Assembly: GCA_964535545.1 (NCBI GenBank)
Contig: CAZHUT010000009.1
Coordinates: 1-24,634 of the forward strand
Origin: DALYCO01 sp964535545
Lineage (GTDB): Bacteria > Patescibacteriota > Minisyncoccia > Phycocordibacterales > UBA9973
Length of the DNA: 24,634 nt
Direction: 5' to 3'
The notes under the pieces were generated by a model. The model was given only the letters and a program-made list of their open reading frames with translations, did no database searches and had not been told where the DNA came from. Of this stretch, positions 14,610 to 22,781 are shown in pieces; position 1 is the first letter of the stretch; the number at the start of each line of letters is the position of its first letter. The translations under genes were made by a program, and so were the position numbers.

Positions 14610-15086
14610 TTAGTTTATTACGATCTCAGTTAAATTTTGTTTTGTCGATGTTTGATTTTTCATATTTAAGATTCCAAATATTAATGACAAAACTAAACTT
14701 GAAATAAATAAAAGAATGCTGAAATAATTTAAGAAGTGAGCAATATATTTTATTATGCGTGTTCTGCAAGGATAATCTTCTTCATTCGGAGGTACTTGAC
14801 CCCTACTTAGATGACTATTAATTATCTGGCAAGATTTATCATCATAAATTACTAATATCATTGAACAAGTAAGATTTGTAATAACTGTTGCTATAAACCC
14901 TATCCAGGCTAAATCCATAAGACAGAGAGCCTTTACTTGTTCATTTAGTTGTTTAATAAATGCAAAAGATAAACCAAAAGAACCTAAAGATGCTGTTAAA
15001 ATCCATTTATCAATGAAGTCAGCAAGTTTTTGTTTGTGTGTGGCGATTCCGTCAAAATTTTTTACAGCTATTTGTAATGGATCCAT
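14610..15086 (-). CDS. Small AT-rich membrane protein, unknown function
   Basis: The start at ATG 15086 gives 158 aa; a GTG at 15143 would overlap the end of P3 and encode a Gly/Lys-rich stretch without matching features, so it is not preferred. Four hydrophobic segments are visible (about 30-45, 53-80, 112-130 and a long last one around SILLFISSLVLSLIFGIL), separated by a Cys-containing hydrophilic loop (SRGQVPPNEEDYPCRTR). The C-terminus is polar. GC content is about 30% by hand count, far below the flanking zinc genes, and the 32-bp gap before it is the widest in the operon; both point to a recent insertion. It is inserted between P3 and P2 and ends 2 bp before P2, so it is probably co-transcribed. 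Confidence 0.7.
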   Translation of the reverse strand: MDPLQIAVKNFDGIATHKQKLADFIDKWILTASLGSFGLSFAFIKQLNEQVKALCLMDLAWIGFIATVITNLTCSMILVIYDDKSCQIINSHLSRGQVPPNEEDYPCRTRIIKYIAHFLNYFSILLFISSLVLSLIFGILNMKNQTSTKQNLTEIVIN

Positions 15087-15118
15087 AATAAAATAAATTT
15101 TTATATCTAATAATTTTT

Positions 15119-16810
15119 TTATACCACCTCCCTCTGATAACACTCCTCACAAAACACCCTCTCCTCACTCCCTGCCTTAAACGAGCTTTTCACCGCCTTG
15201 CCGCAATTGTCGCACGTCCGGTCATAGAGCCGGAAGCCGCGAAGCATTCGGATGCGGCCCATGTGGCGGCAGTCGGGGCATTGGCGTGGGACTGGGATGC
15301 CGAAGCGTTTGAGGAGCTCTAGTTCGCCGGGAACGATGCGGTAGTATTTGCCGCAGGTGCATTTGAGAATTTCGTTTGAGAATGTGTCGGGGATGTCTTT
15401 GATGCTGTCAGGAATATCCGCCAACTGAATCGTCTCAGTATAGTTTGGTTTTGTCGGTTCGATCCAGCGGAAACCGTTCGCTTCGATTTCTTCTTTTGTC
15501 ATTGGGAAATATTGTGTCGCGAATGATTCGTTATAAGCAAACGGCGAAAGATCATATGGCATGAAGTCGCCGTATTTGGAGATGCGTCCTTTTGAATCAA
15601 CATAAGGATTCTTTTCGAGATCAGCAATGATCTCTGCGCGAAGTTTTTCATATTCTTCTTTAGTGTATTGTTTGTTGAGGATGCAGTACTGCTTCTTGCG
15701 TAAATTCACGCAGCCAAAGACATCATTACAGCCAAGGGCAAAGAAGCAGAAATCCTGGTTTCGGATGTTCCCCCAAGTCATAGCGCTGTATTTAACTTCA
15801 AAAGCACCTTCGCCGGTGTTGGTAACATCGATACAGCGTTCAACGCCATTGCCCCAATCCGTATAGTCGTAGGTGTCTTTAACAGGTGGTAAGGTTATAA
15901 ACTGTACATAGGCGCAATCTTCTACAAGTGCTTGATAGCAGTTCTTGGCATTCTTAGATCGAAAGACGTATTCCCCGGTCGAGTTCAGGTTCATGCGGCC
16001 ATGGACATACCGCATCGGGAATTTCTTCCAAACTTCGTTATACACATGCGTGCGAATTTTTTCGTGACTTGAATGCTTATCTAGTTCCATCTCAGCAATC
16101 TTCTTGTCGTATTCTTCTTTTGTATATTGCTCGTTATAAATACAGTGACTCTTGTTTCGGAGATTCACACAACCAAAACAATCAGTGCAGCCAATACACT
16201 CCAGTGAATACCATACATTCACGCAACTCGAGCAGTTGTTCGAGAAATAGCAGCGAGAACTGCCGGAACCGCCAATGGTTCCATAGACCAGTTCGACTTC
16301 CATTCCCATAAGAAGATCAGCGGAATCTTTGACATGCGCCAGTGTTGAACCATAATAGACGTTTTCGCAGAAGTCTGCAGTAAAAACGAGATAGGAATCT
16401 TTGATACTACCAGCATGATTGATGTATTCGCTATTTTTGACTGTAGCGTAATCCACCACCTTTTGCATCCAAAATGTCTTTTCTTGAAGCTCTTTGAGCT
16501 GATCAAAGAAATTTCGATTTGGGTCATAGTCGAGATATGTTGCGCCCGGATCCCATTCATCAGTCCACCAGCATTTGTTGCAGAGCACATGAAAGCCGCG
16601 TTCTGGAGAAAAGATCGAGAGGACTTTTTGGTGGCAGAGTTCGCATTCGCGCCAGTAAAAGACGCGTTCGTTGCGGAACATGAGGCGGCGTTGAAAACGG
16701 CAGTCGGGACAGAAGGTTGGAGCTGGAACTTTCAACTTATCGTAAAAAGCGAAATCGTCGGTGTCGATTGTGAAGGATTGTTTGCAGTTTTGGCAGGTGC
16801 GGGTTTCCAT
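15119..16810 (-). CDS. Cys-rich double zinc-domain protein, paralog P3
   Basis: Best example of the family layout; 563 aa, 32 Cys. N-terminal zinc domain: C6/C9, C34/C37 and C56/C59, C77/C80, two four-Cys sites. Module A (about 125-234) ends with GCVNLRNKSHCIYNEQY then TKEEY; module B (about 278-388) ends with GCVNLRKKQYCILNKQY then TKEEY. The linker 413-445 carries YGDFMPYDLSPFAYNES and IPDSIKDIPD. C-terminal zinc domain: C484/C486, C511/C514 and C533/C536, C554/C557, with GIPVPRQCPDCR matching the N-terminal VPAPTFCPDCR. No signal peptide and no catalytic motif are visible. Zinc binding is inferred from the paired Cys; a nucleic-acid or protein scaffold role is conceivable but unproven. It starts 1 bp after the stop of P4. 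Confidence 0.87.
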   Translation of the reverse strand: METRTCQNCKQSFTIDTDDFAFYDKLKVPAPTFCPDCRFQRRLMFRNERVFYWRECELCHQKVLSIFSPERGFHVLCNKCWWTDEWDPGATYLDYDPNRNFFDQLKELQEKTFWMQKVVDYATVKNSEYINHAGSIKDSYLVFTADFCENVYYGSTLAHVKDSADLLMGMEVELVYGTIGGSGSSRCYFSNNCSSCVNVWYSLECIGCTDCFGCVNLRNKSHCIYNEQYTKEEYDKKIAEMELDKHSSHEKIRTHVYNEVWKKFPMRYVHGRMNLNSTGEYVFRSKNAKNCYQALVEDCAYVQFITLPPVKDTYDYTDWGNGVERCIDVTNTGEGAFEVKYSAMTWGNIRNQDFCFFALGCNDVFGCVNLRKKQYCILNKQYTKEEYEKLRAEIIADLEKNPYVDSKGRISKYGDFMPYDLSPFAYNESFATQYFPMTKEEIEANGFRWIEPTKPNYTETIQLADIPDSIKDIPDTFSNEILKCTCGKYYRIVPGELELLKRFGIPVPRQCPDCRHMGRIRMLRGFRLYDRTCDNCGKAVKSSFKAGSEERVFCEECYQREVV

Positions 16811-16811
16811 G

Positions 16812-18569
16812 CTAATTCACTTCATGCTTATAACATTCCTCACAATACACTATTTCAGGTCGTTCTGACGAATAGCTTGTTTCAAAAGTCCGTGGGCAAG
16901 GTTGGTCGGCATGATCGTGGGTCTCAATATTTGTGTAGGTAGTATTTACTGAGTGAGTACCTCCGCAGCCACAGGTTCTCTTATACAGTCTGCTTTTGTT
17001 ACGCTGTGCGATACGAGCTTTATGCCTGCAGTCAACACACTGATGTGGCAGCGGGATATGGTTTTGCTGCAAAAATTGCAGTTCCTGAGGAATGATTCGG
17101 TATGCCCTTGTGCATGTACTGCAGGCGATCAATTCTTTGAAGAGCGCATCTGTTGCCTCCATGCTTGAATCAGGCAATGCTGCTGCTTGCATTGTAGTCT
17201 GATACTCGGTTTTGGGTACTTCGTATACCTTTGCCCCAAAGGCCAAAATTTCTTCGCTGGAGAGTGGAAAATGTTCCACGGCGATAGTGTCATTATAGGC
17301 AAACGGCGCGAATGAGGGTGGGAAAAATTCACCATATGTATACACTCGTCCTTGTTCGTCGATATAGGGCATGTCGGTCATATGTTGAATGATTTCTGCT
17401 TTCAGTGCCAGGAACTCTTCCTTGGAATACTTTTTGTTCAGGATTGCATATTCACCGGAGCCGACCGAGACGCAGCCAAAGAGATGGCTGGCGTGCCTGC
17501 CTGAGTACATGCAGTATTCCATATCAAGGCCGCCATCCCAGCATTCCCAACAAAATTTCATCTGGACGCTTCCCCAACCCGATGTGACGCATTCATAATC
17601 AAGTTCAGTGTTTTTGCCTGCAATAGTGCAATCCATTGAATCTCTCAGTGGCGGTATTTGTCCGTACTGTATGTAAGCCAAATCCTCGCCTTCGCGAATG
17701 AGATAGCTGTGGCGAACGTTTTTTGCGTGGCTGATGTATTCACCCGTAGCCTGCACATTGTGCACGCCTTGCAAATATTTCATCGGAAACTTGAGCCAAA
17801 ATTCGTGTGCCATAGTCTGCACTTTCTGTAGTGTATTCCAGGAATTTAATCCAAGATCCTGCATTCTTTTCTGATACTCCTCCTTGGTTAATTGTTCATT
17901 GAACCAGCAATATGATTTTTTAACCAAATTTACGCAGCCAAAACAGTCATTGCAGCCGCGGCAATTTTTCGAGAACCAAACCGACACGCAATCGTCGCAC
18001 ATAGATGAGAAATGCGTATCGTAGCATTTGGTAAGCCAGAATGACCCATAACAACGCTCGGAACTTTTTACATGCGAGCAGTCGAAGCAAAACTTCGACA
18101 TATCGATGCCGTTTCCATATGCGCAATCTTCGTCGGAATTGGAGTTGAAAAGTAAGTAGCAGTCTTTGAGATCAGAGGCATTTGCAGAATACTCACTGCG
18201 TATCATGTTTAAAACATTCGAGCGCGGCTTCGGTACTTTCTGCATCAACTCAAATAATTGCGCCAAAAATGGGCGTGAACGGTCAAAGTCCACTCCATAT
18301 GCATATGGATCCCATTCGTCTCCGAACCATACCGTGTCGTCGTAAATTACCCAGCCAGATTCTGGCGGTATAAGACTGATTACCGATTCTCCTGTACGAG
18401 ATTCCTTCGTTCGAAACAGTTTTCTCTCATTGCGAAATAGTGCACGACGTTGGAATCGGCACGATGGACACCAGGTTGGTGGCGGAACATTCAATTTAGC
18501 GTAAAAATCAAAATCGGCCTGGTCGATCTGGAAGTCTGTTTTGCAGTTTTGGCAGTTTCTTGTCTCCAT
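16812..18569 (-). CDS. Cys-rich double zinc-domain protein, paralog P4
   Basis: Unknown function; 585 aa, the longest paralog, with 32 Cys. The first N-terminal zinc site is intact (C6, C9, C34, C37), but the second is gone: the place of C56/C59 reads RTKESRTGES and that of C77/C80 reads YDDTVWFGDEWDP. Module A is rich in CxxC steps (CDDCVSVWFSKNCRGC) and ends in GCVNLVKKSYC with QLTKEEY; module B ends in GCVSVGSGEYA with KYSKEEF, a degenerate copy. The linker has YGEFFPPSFAPFAYND. The C-terminal domain has CSTC, CVDC, CGC, the His insert THDHADQPC and YCEECYKHEV. It lies 2 bp after the P-loop kinase gene and 1 bp before P3. Confidence 0.86.
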   Translation of the reverse strand: METRNCQNCKTDFQIDQADFDFYAKLNVPPPTWCPSCRFQRRALFRNERKLFRTKESRTGESVISLIPPESGWVIYDDTVWFGDEWDPYAYGVDFDRSRPFLAQLFELMQKVPKPRSNVLNMIRSEYSANASDLKDCYLLFNSNSDEDCAYGNGIDMSKFCFDCSHVKSSERCYGSFWLTKCYDTHFSSMCDDCVSVWFSKNCRGCNDCFGCVNLVKKSYCWFNEQLTKEEYQKRMQDLGLNSWNTLQKVQTMAHEFWLKFPMKYLQGVHNVQATGEYISHAKNVRHSYLIREGEDLAYIQYGQIPPLRDSMDCTIAGKNTELDYECVTSGWGSVQMKFCWECWDGGLDMEYCMYSGRHASHLFGCVSVGSGEYAILNKKYSKEEFLALKAEIIQHMTDMPYIDEQGRVYTYGEFFPPSFAPFAYNDTIAVEHFPLSSEEILAFGAKVYEVPKTEYQTTMQAAALPDSSMEATDALFKELIACSTCTRAYRIIPQELQFLQQNHIPLPHQCVDCRHKARIAQRNKSRLYKRTCGCGGTHSVNTTYTNIETHDHADQPCPRTFETSYSSERPEIVYCEECYKHEVN

Positions 18570-18571
18570 AG

Positions 18572-19111
18572 TTATGCAATCTGCGCATATTTGAGCACCT
18601 GAGCAACAACTTCTTCAGGTGAATTCACTGATGTGTCGATGATAAGCGCATCGGCAGGCGTATAAAATCCCCGGTCGAGTGTTTCGAGAAAAATTCCCTC
18701 GTCAGTCTGGGCAATCGTTTTGCTCTCTTTAAGCTTGGCACTTTCTACTCGTTCTCGGAAACGTTGAATCAAAACTTCTCGTGGCGCGGTTAGGCTGATG
18801 AAGTACATTTCGTAGCCGTTGTCATCGGCAATTTTTTTATGTCTAAGGTATGTTTCCTCAGTTGTCATGGGACTCATGAGAATAATTGGCAGATTTCTTT
18901 TACAGACGTCCTCAAAGAGGTCGAGCACAATTTCTTTGATCAAAGCATTGTCCCGAGTCCGTTCATACCCAGAAAGCAGCCATTTTTGTTTATCAAACAC
19001 AACATTGTAAAAGCCCCGATACTGCTCATTGATCAGGTTGACGGTTTTGGTTTTTCCAGTACATGAATAGCTGGAGAAACACAGGACGATTTTGCGGTTG
19101 ATATCGATCAT
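18572..19111 (-). CDS. P-loop kinase-like NTPase embedded in the zinc-protein operon
   Basis: This 179-aa protein has a Walker A-like loop at 14-21 (SYSCTGKT), in which the first Gly of GxxxxGKT is replaced by Ser. Next comes a strand-helix layout of small-molecule kinases: VVFDKQKW, then LPIILMSPMTTEET at the second core strand, YFISLTAPREVLIQRF, and a basic lid (RFRERVESAKLKESK). The C-terminal strand DALIIDTS is typical of the P-loop kinase group that includes APS kinase, shikimate kinase and zeta-toxin relatives. It may phosphorylate a nucleotide, metabolite or polypeptide; the substrate is unknown. It sits between P5 and P4 with gaps of 4 and 2 bp, so it is probably made together with them. 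Confidence 0.75.
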   Translation of the reverse strand: MIDINRKIVLCFSSYSCTGKTKTVNLINEQYRGFYNVVFDKQKWLLSGYERTRDNALIKEIVLDLFEDVCKRNLPIILMSPMTTEETYLRHKKIADDNGYEMYFISLTAPREVLIQRFRERVESAKLKESKTIAQTDEGIFLETLDRGFYTPADALIIDTSVNSPEEVVAQVLKYAQIA

Positions 19112-19115
19112 ATTA

Positions 19116-20816
19116 TTAAAATACCTCTTGCTGATAACACTCCTTACACACTATAACAGGCGCCTGAGCTTCCGAATAGTGGGTTCTAAAGGCCTTTCCG
19201 CATTTACCACAGATACGGTCATGCAATGTCATATTCTCCACCCAATGGTCAATTTTGGCCCCAATGCGGCAAAATGGGCACTGGCGAGGTAATGGCAGGC
19301 TGTGCTTCTGCAGGTACTGCAATTCTTGCGGGATCACCCGGTAGCCGCGGCTGCAGGTAATGCAGCTCATGATTTCTTTGAGGATTGTTTCCGGCGTGTC
19401 CATAATATTGTCTGGCAAATCAGCTGCTTTGATAGTAACTGCATATTCTTTTGTTTCCGGCGTATACCAACGCATTCCAGCTTTCTCGACAGTTTCCTTT
19501 GAAAGAGGAAACATTTTTGATGCCAGCGTGTCGTTGTACGCATGCGGAGAAAATTCTGGTGGGAAAAATTCACCATAGCGATAGGTGTGACCATTTGCGC
19601 TGATATACGGTTTGTCTTTCATATCTTGAATAATCTGCGCGCGAAGTTTTTCGTACTCTTCCTTTGAATATTGTTTGTTGAGAATGCAGTAATTTGTTGT
19701 TCGAACTGAAACACAGCCAAAGTGGTGTGATGCACCGGCAGAAAGTTTTGAGTATTCGACATATGAAATACCAAAGCCTAATTCACTAGTGAAGAAGACA
19801 TCACGAGATTGGTCTCCGACAGTGACGGAATCATAAATGCGTTCAGCGCCATCTCCCCAATCGGTATAATCATAGCTATCTTTGACTGGGCCGAGTTTAA
19901 TAAGCGTCAGATATTTGCAATCTTCAGAACTAGTGATGTTGTAGCATTCTTTGCAATTACGAGATTGAAAGACATAGCTTCCAGTACAATTCACTGAGAG
20001 CGTATCCCACGCCGGTCGTGGTGAGACAGTTTTGAAATATTCATCAGCTTTCTTTTTCCAGTACTGATACTGTTCATATGAGCCGAGATCGATTTCAGAC
20101 ATTCGCTTTTCATACTCTTCTTTTGAAAGCTGCTCGCCCATAAATACATATGCTTTGCTTCGCGCACTTGAGAGTCCGAAACAGTTGTGACAGCTTTCGC
20201 AATCACGGATGAAGTAGGAGTCATAGCAGGAACGATTATTTCCTGTCGCGCCGGCAATGTTATATGACTTGTATACATTGGAAGAATCATAGCAGCCATC
20301 TGTTTCCATGATGTCTGCACTATCATACACATTCTTCGCCTGAGTGAGCTGGTAACTATTGGCTGAGTCTTCATTCTGGTCTGAATAGAAAACCAAGTAG
20401 CAGTTTTTTGAATTGCCCACATGGTTTGTGTATGGAGAAAGTTCGCTGGTGATTTTATCCATGGAAAGGCCAAGCAACGGTGTCTTGTGCAAAAGCTCAC
20501 ACCACTGTTCAAAGAACGGCCGTGAAGGGTCATATTCCTGGGCAAAATCATGCGGACTCCATTTATCACTCCACCAGCAACGGTCGCAGTACACAGTATA
20601 TGGAGCGTCTGGTTCGTAGACTGAAAGTTTTACTTCGCCACAGAGGTCGCACTTACGCTTAAAAAGATCCAAACCTTTCAGCCACATCAAACGGCGCTGA
20701 AGACGGCAGTTTGGACAGAATGTCGGCGGTGGAACGTTAATTTTCTCGTAGAAAACAAAGTCTTCGGGTTCGATGACGAAATCATTTTTGCAGTTTTGGC
20801 AGGTTCTGGTTTCCAT
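19116..20816 (-). CDS. Cys-rich double zinc-domain protein, paralog P5
   Basis: Unknown function; 566 aa and 29 Cys, the fewest of the six. The N-terminal domain has both sites (C6/C9, C34/C37; C56/C59, C77/C80). Module A is worn: the signature reads CFGLSSARSKAYVFMGEQL before SKEEY, and many Cys of the repeat are replaced by Tyr or Ser (NSYQL, NVYDS, SCYDSYF). Module B ends in GCVSVRTTNYC with NKQYSKEEY. The linker has YGEFFPPEFSPHAYND. The C-terminal domain is of the short type without His insert (CITC, CPFC, C536/C539 and C557/C560), as in P3. P6 ends 1 bp upstream and the P-loop kinase begins 4 bp downstream. Confidence 0.86.
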   Translation of the reverse strand: METRTCQNCKNDFVIEPEDFVFYEKINVPPPTFCPNCRLQRRLMWLKGLDLFKRKCDLCGEVKLSVYEPDAPYTVYCDRCWWSDKWSPHDFAQEYDPSRPFFEQWCELLHKTPLLGLSMDKITSELSPYTNHVGNSKNCYLVFYSDQNEDSANSYQLTQAKNVYDSADIMETDGCYDSSNVYKSYNIAGATGNNRSCYDSYFIRDCESCHNCFGLSSARSKAYVFMGEQLSKEEYEKRMSEIDLGSYEQYQYWKKKADEYFKTVSPRPAWDTLSVNCTGSYVFQSRNCKECYNITSSEDCKYLTLIKLGPVKDSYDYTDWGDGAERIYDSVTVGDQSRDVFFTSELGFGISYVEYSKLSAGASHHFGCVSVRTTNYCILNKQYSKEEYEKLRAQIIQDMKDKPYISANGHTYRYGEFFPPEFSPHAYNDTLASKMFPLSKETVEKAGMRWYTPETKEYAVTIKAADLPDNIMDTPETILKEIMSCITCSRGYRVIPQELQYLQKHSLPLPRQCPFCRIGAKIDHWVENMTLHDRICGKCGKAFRTHYSEAQAPVIVCKECYQQEVF

Positions 20817-20817
20817 A

Positions 20818-22557
20818 TTAAATAAGCGCTTTTTGGTAACAACTCTCGCAATATACCAATTCTTTTCCTTCAGGAGAATAGGTTGATTCGAACGAATTCA
20901 TGCAGTGACCTGTATGCCCATGTTCCTGCTCAGTGCATGAGCACACTCGAGCAAACAATTTCATTGGGCTTCTAAACTGCAAACGTTCATGATACCTGCA
21001 AGCCGGGCAGATTCTAGCAAGCGGAATTTGTTTCTGTCGATGAAATTCAAGTTCTGGCCGAATAATGCGAAATGCCTTCGTGCAGCCATGGTTGCAGGTA
21101 CCTTTGTGTGCACACTCAATTGTCTCGTTGAGATATAAATCCGGCACGTCGTTGATATGATCCGGAATGTCTTGAGATGCAACTGTCGGAATATGATCTT
21201 TCTCAACCGGGTCTCTCCAAATAAATCCACGCTCGAGCGCAGCTTCCTTTGCCAAAGGAAAGAATTCCAGAGCAATGGTTTCGTTATATGCTAGCGGAGA
21301 ATGCTCGGCCGGAAAAAACTCGCCGTATGAATAGGCCCTGCCTTTAGTGTCAAAATATGGGACTTTTTTCATCTGCTCAATAATCCTGGCCTTTAGCACC
21401 TCATATTCTTCCTTCGAGTATTGGACATTAAAAATACAATACTGTTTTTTTCGCAAACCGACACAGCCAAACAGATGAGACGAGCCTGAGCAGCTGATGC
21501 AGTATTCCAAATCAAGATTAGCAGGGTGGCATTCAAAACAGAACTTTATTTCGGATGATCCGAGGCCTACTGCCGTATTTTCATATGAATTATTCTCAAG
21601 TTCCAAGCCAACGATTGTGTCAAAAATATCGGCAGTGTACCGCAAATCCTGGGAATATTTTACATCCTGCGATTTTAAAATGAGCCAAGAATTGTGAACA
21701 TTTTTTGACCCGAATACGTAATCCCCGCTCACATCCTCACATTTCATTGTATGCATGTACTTTCTGGGAAATGTTCGATATATTTCCAGCATTTGTTGAA
21801 TTACATTTTGTCTAGCTGCATGCGAGCCAAGATTCAATTCTTTAAATTTTTTCGCATATTCCTCTTTTGTGTATGGATTGTTGAAAATGTAATAGCTTTT
21901 ATTGCGCAATCCTACACAGCCAATGCAATTTTGGCAGTTTCGACAGTCAATGGAGCTATATACTGATATGGCATCAGCACAATCTACACTGTTTTGCACA
22001 TTGCTTGAATCGGTAATATTGAATGTCTCATAGCAGTTGTCTGATGTTGAGCAAGTGCCGAAGCTATAACTATTTCGCATTCGGTTAAATCGAACACCGT
22101 ATGCACAATCTTCTGCGTTGTTTACATTGAAGCAAAGATAGCAGTTCTTCAAGTCGCCGGCGTTATTTGAATAATCTGAATTTATATCGCGGCTAATATT
22201 TCGGGATTTTGCCGGGACAGCCAACATAAGCTCGTTAAACTGCTCAAAGAACGATCTGGAAAAGTCGTATTCCCTGCCGTAATCCATCGCATCCCAGGCG
22301 TCGGAAAGATAGTATTCGTTGTTGTAAATTTTTATCGGTGAATCCGGGTGATAAACAGAAAAAATCATTTCGCCCGTAGCTTCATCTTTTTTCTTGAAGA
22401 GATTGTGTTCATTACGCCAATTCATTCGGCGCTGCGCTCGGCAATCCGGACAAAACGTTGGCGGCGGAACATTGATCTTCTCGTAAAACAAAAAATCGTC
22501 AGACTCAAGAGTGAAGTTCTGCTTGCAGTTCTGACAATGTTTTGTTTCAGCTTGCAT
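20818..22557 (-). CDS. Cys-rich double zinc-domain protein, paralog P6
   Basis: Unknown function; 579 aa, 31 Cys. The N-terminus is two residues longer than in the others (first pair C8/C11, second C36/C39). The second N-terminal zinc site is replaced by KKKDEATGEM and YNNEYYLSDAWD, as in P1 and P4. Module A shows clear Asn/Cys/Tyr periodicity (KNCYLCFNVNNAEDCAYG, DNCYETFNITDSSN) and ends in GCVGLRNKSYYIFNNPY with TKEEY; module B ends in GCVGLRKKQYCIFNVQY with SKEEY. Linker: YGEFFPAEHSPLAYNE. The C-terminal domain has an extended first knuckle (CAHKGTCNHGC), the His insert EHGHTGHC and YCESCYQKAL. It is the first zinc paralog in the operon, 4 bp after the 71-aa membrane protein. Confidence 0.86.
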   Translation of the reverse strand: MQAETKHCQNCKQNFTLESDDFLFYEKINVPPPTFCPDCRAQRRMNWRNEHNLFKKKDEATGEMIFSVYHPDSPIKIYNNEYYLSDAWDAMDYGREYDFSRSFFEQFNELMLAVPAKSRNISRDINSDYSNNAGDLKNCYLCFNVNNAEDCAYGVRFNRMRNSYSFGTCSTSDNCYETFNITDSSNVQNSVDCADAISVYSSIDCRNCQNCIGCVGLRNKSYYIFNNPYTKEEYAKKFKELNLGSHAARQNVIQQMLEIYRTFPRKYMHTMKCEDVSGDYVFGSKNVHNSWLILKSQDVKYSQDLRYTADIFDTIVGLELENNSYENTAVGLGSSEIKFCFECHPANLDLEYCISCSGSSHLFGCVGLRKKQYCIFNVQYSKEEYEVLKARIIEQMKKVPYFDTKGRAYSYGEFFPAEHSPLAYNETIALEFFPLAKEAALERGFIWRDPVEKDHIPTVASQDIPDHINDVPDLYLNETIECAHKGTCNHGCTKAFRIIRPELEFHRQKQIPLARICPACRYHERLQFRSPMKLFARVCSCTEQEHGHTGHCMNSFESTYSPEGKELVYCESCYQKALI

Positions 22558-22561
22558 GGTT

Positions 22562-22777
22562 TTAGTGGGCGTGTTCTACCAAAATCTCATACGGAGCCGA
22601 AAGGATGGCGACGATGAGCCAAAGCGGAAAAATAATGATGCGGATGAACCAGTAGAGCGGATTGGAGCGCTCCATGCCGGTATAGAGGTCGCTTACCTTC
22701 AAGAGTAGCAGATTGAGCGGCAGGTAAATTACTCCAAGGACGATAGACAGCAGCATTTTGATCATTGTGAAAATCAT
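22562..22777 (-). CDS. Small two-helix membrane protein
   Basis: This 71-aa protein has two hydrophobic segments, about 5-27 and 42-63, joined by a polar loop (KVSDLYTGMERSNPLY) and ending in ILVEHAH. No family is recognised. It is bracketed by gaps of 4 bp on each side, between the TrpR-like gene and P6, so it is part of the operon. It may be a membrane partner of the neighbouring proteins, but there is no direct sign of this. Confidence 0.7.
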   Translation of the reverse strand: MIFTMIKMLLSIVLGVIYLPLNLLLLKVSDLYTGMERSNPLYWFIRIIIFPLWLIVAILSAPYEILVEHAH

Positions 22778-22781
22778 AGGA

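Noticed and set aside
9156..22557. Naming the zinc paralogs CaiB/BaiF-family proteins, a label I recall seeing on similar CPR proteins
   Set aside because: No CoA-transferase feature is visible; the sequences are dominated by paired Cys and repeat modules. The name looks like a transferred misannotation, and my recollection cannot be checked here.
12886..22557. CRISPR-like or DNA-level direct repeat array
   Set aside because: The repeated stretches among paralogs come from conserved protein motifs (NKQYSKEEYE, GCVGLRNK) and differ at synonymous positions; there are no regular short repeats with spacers.
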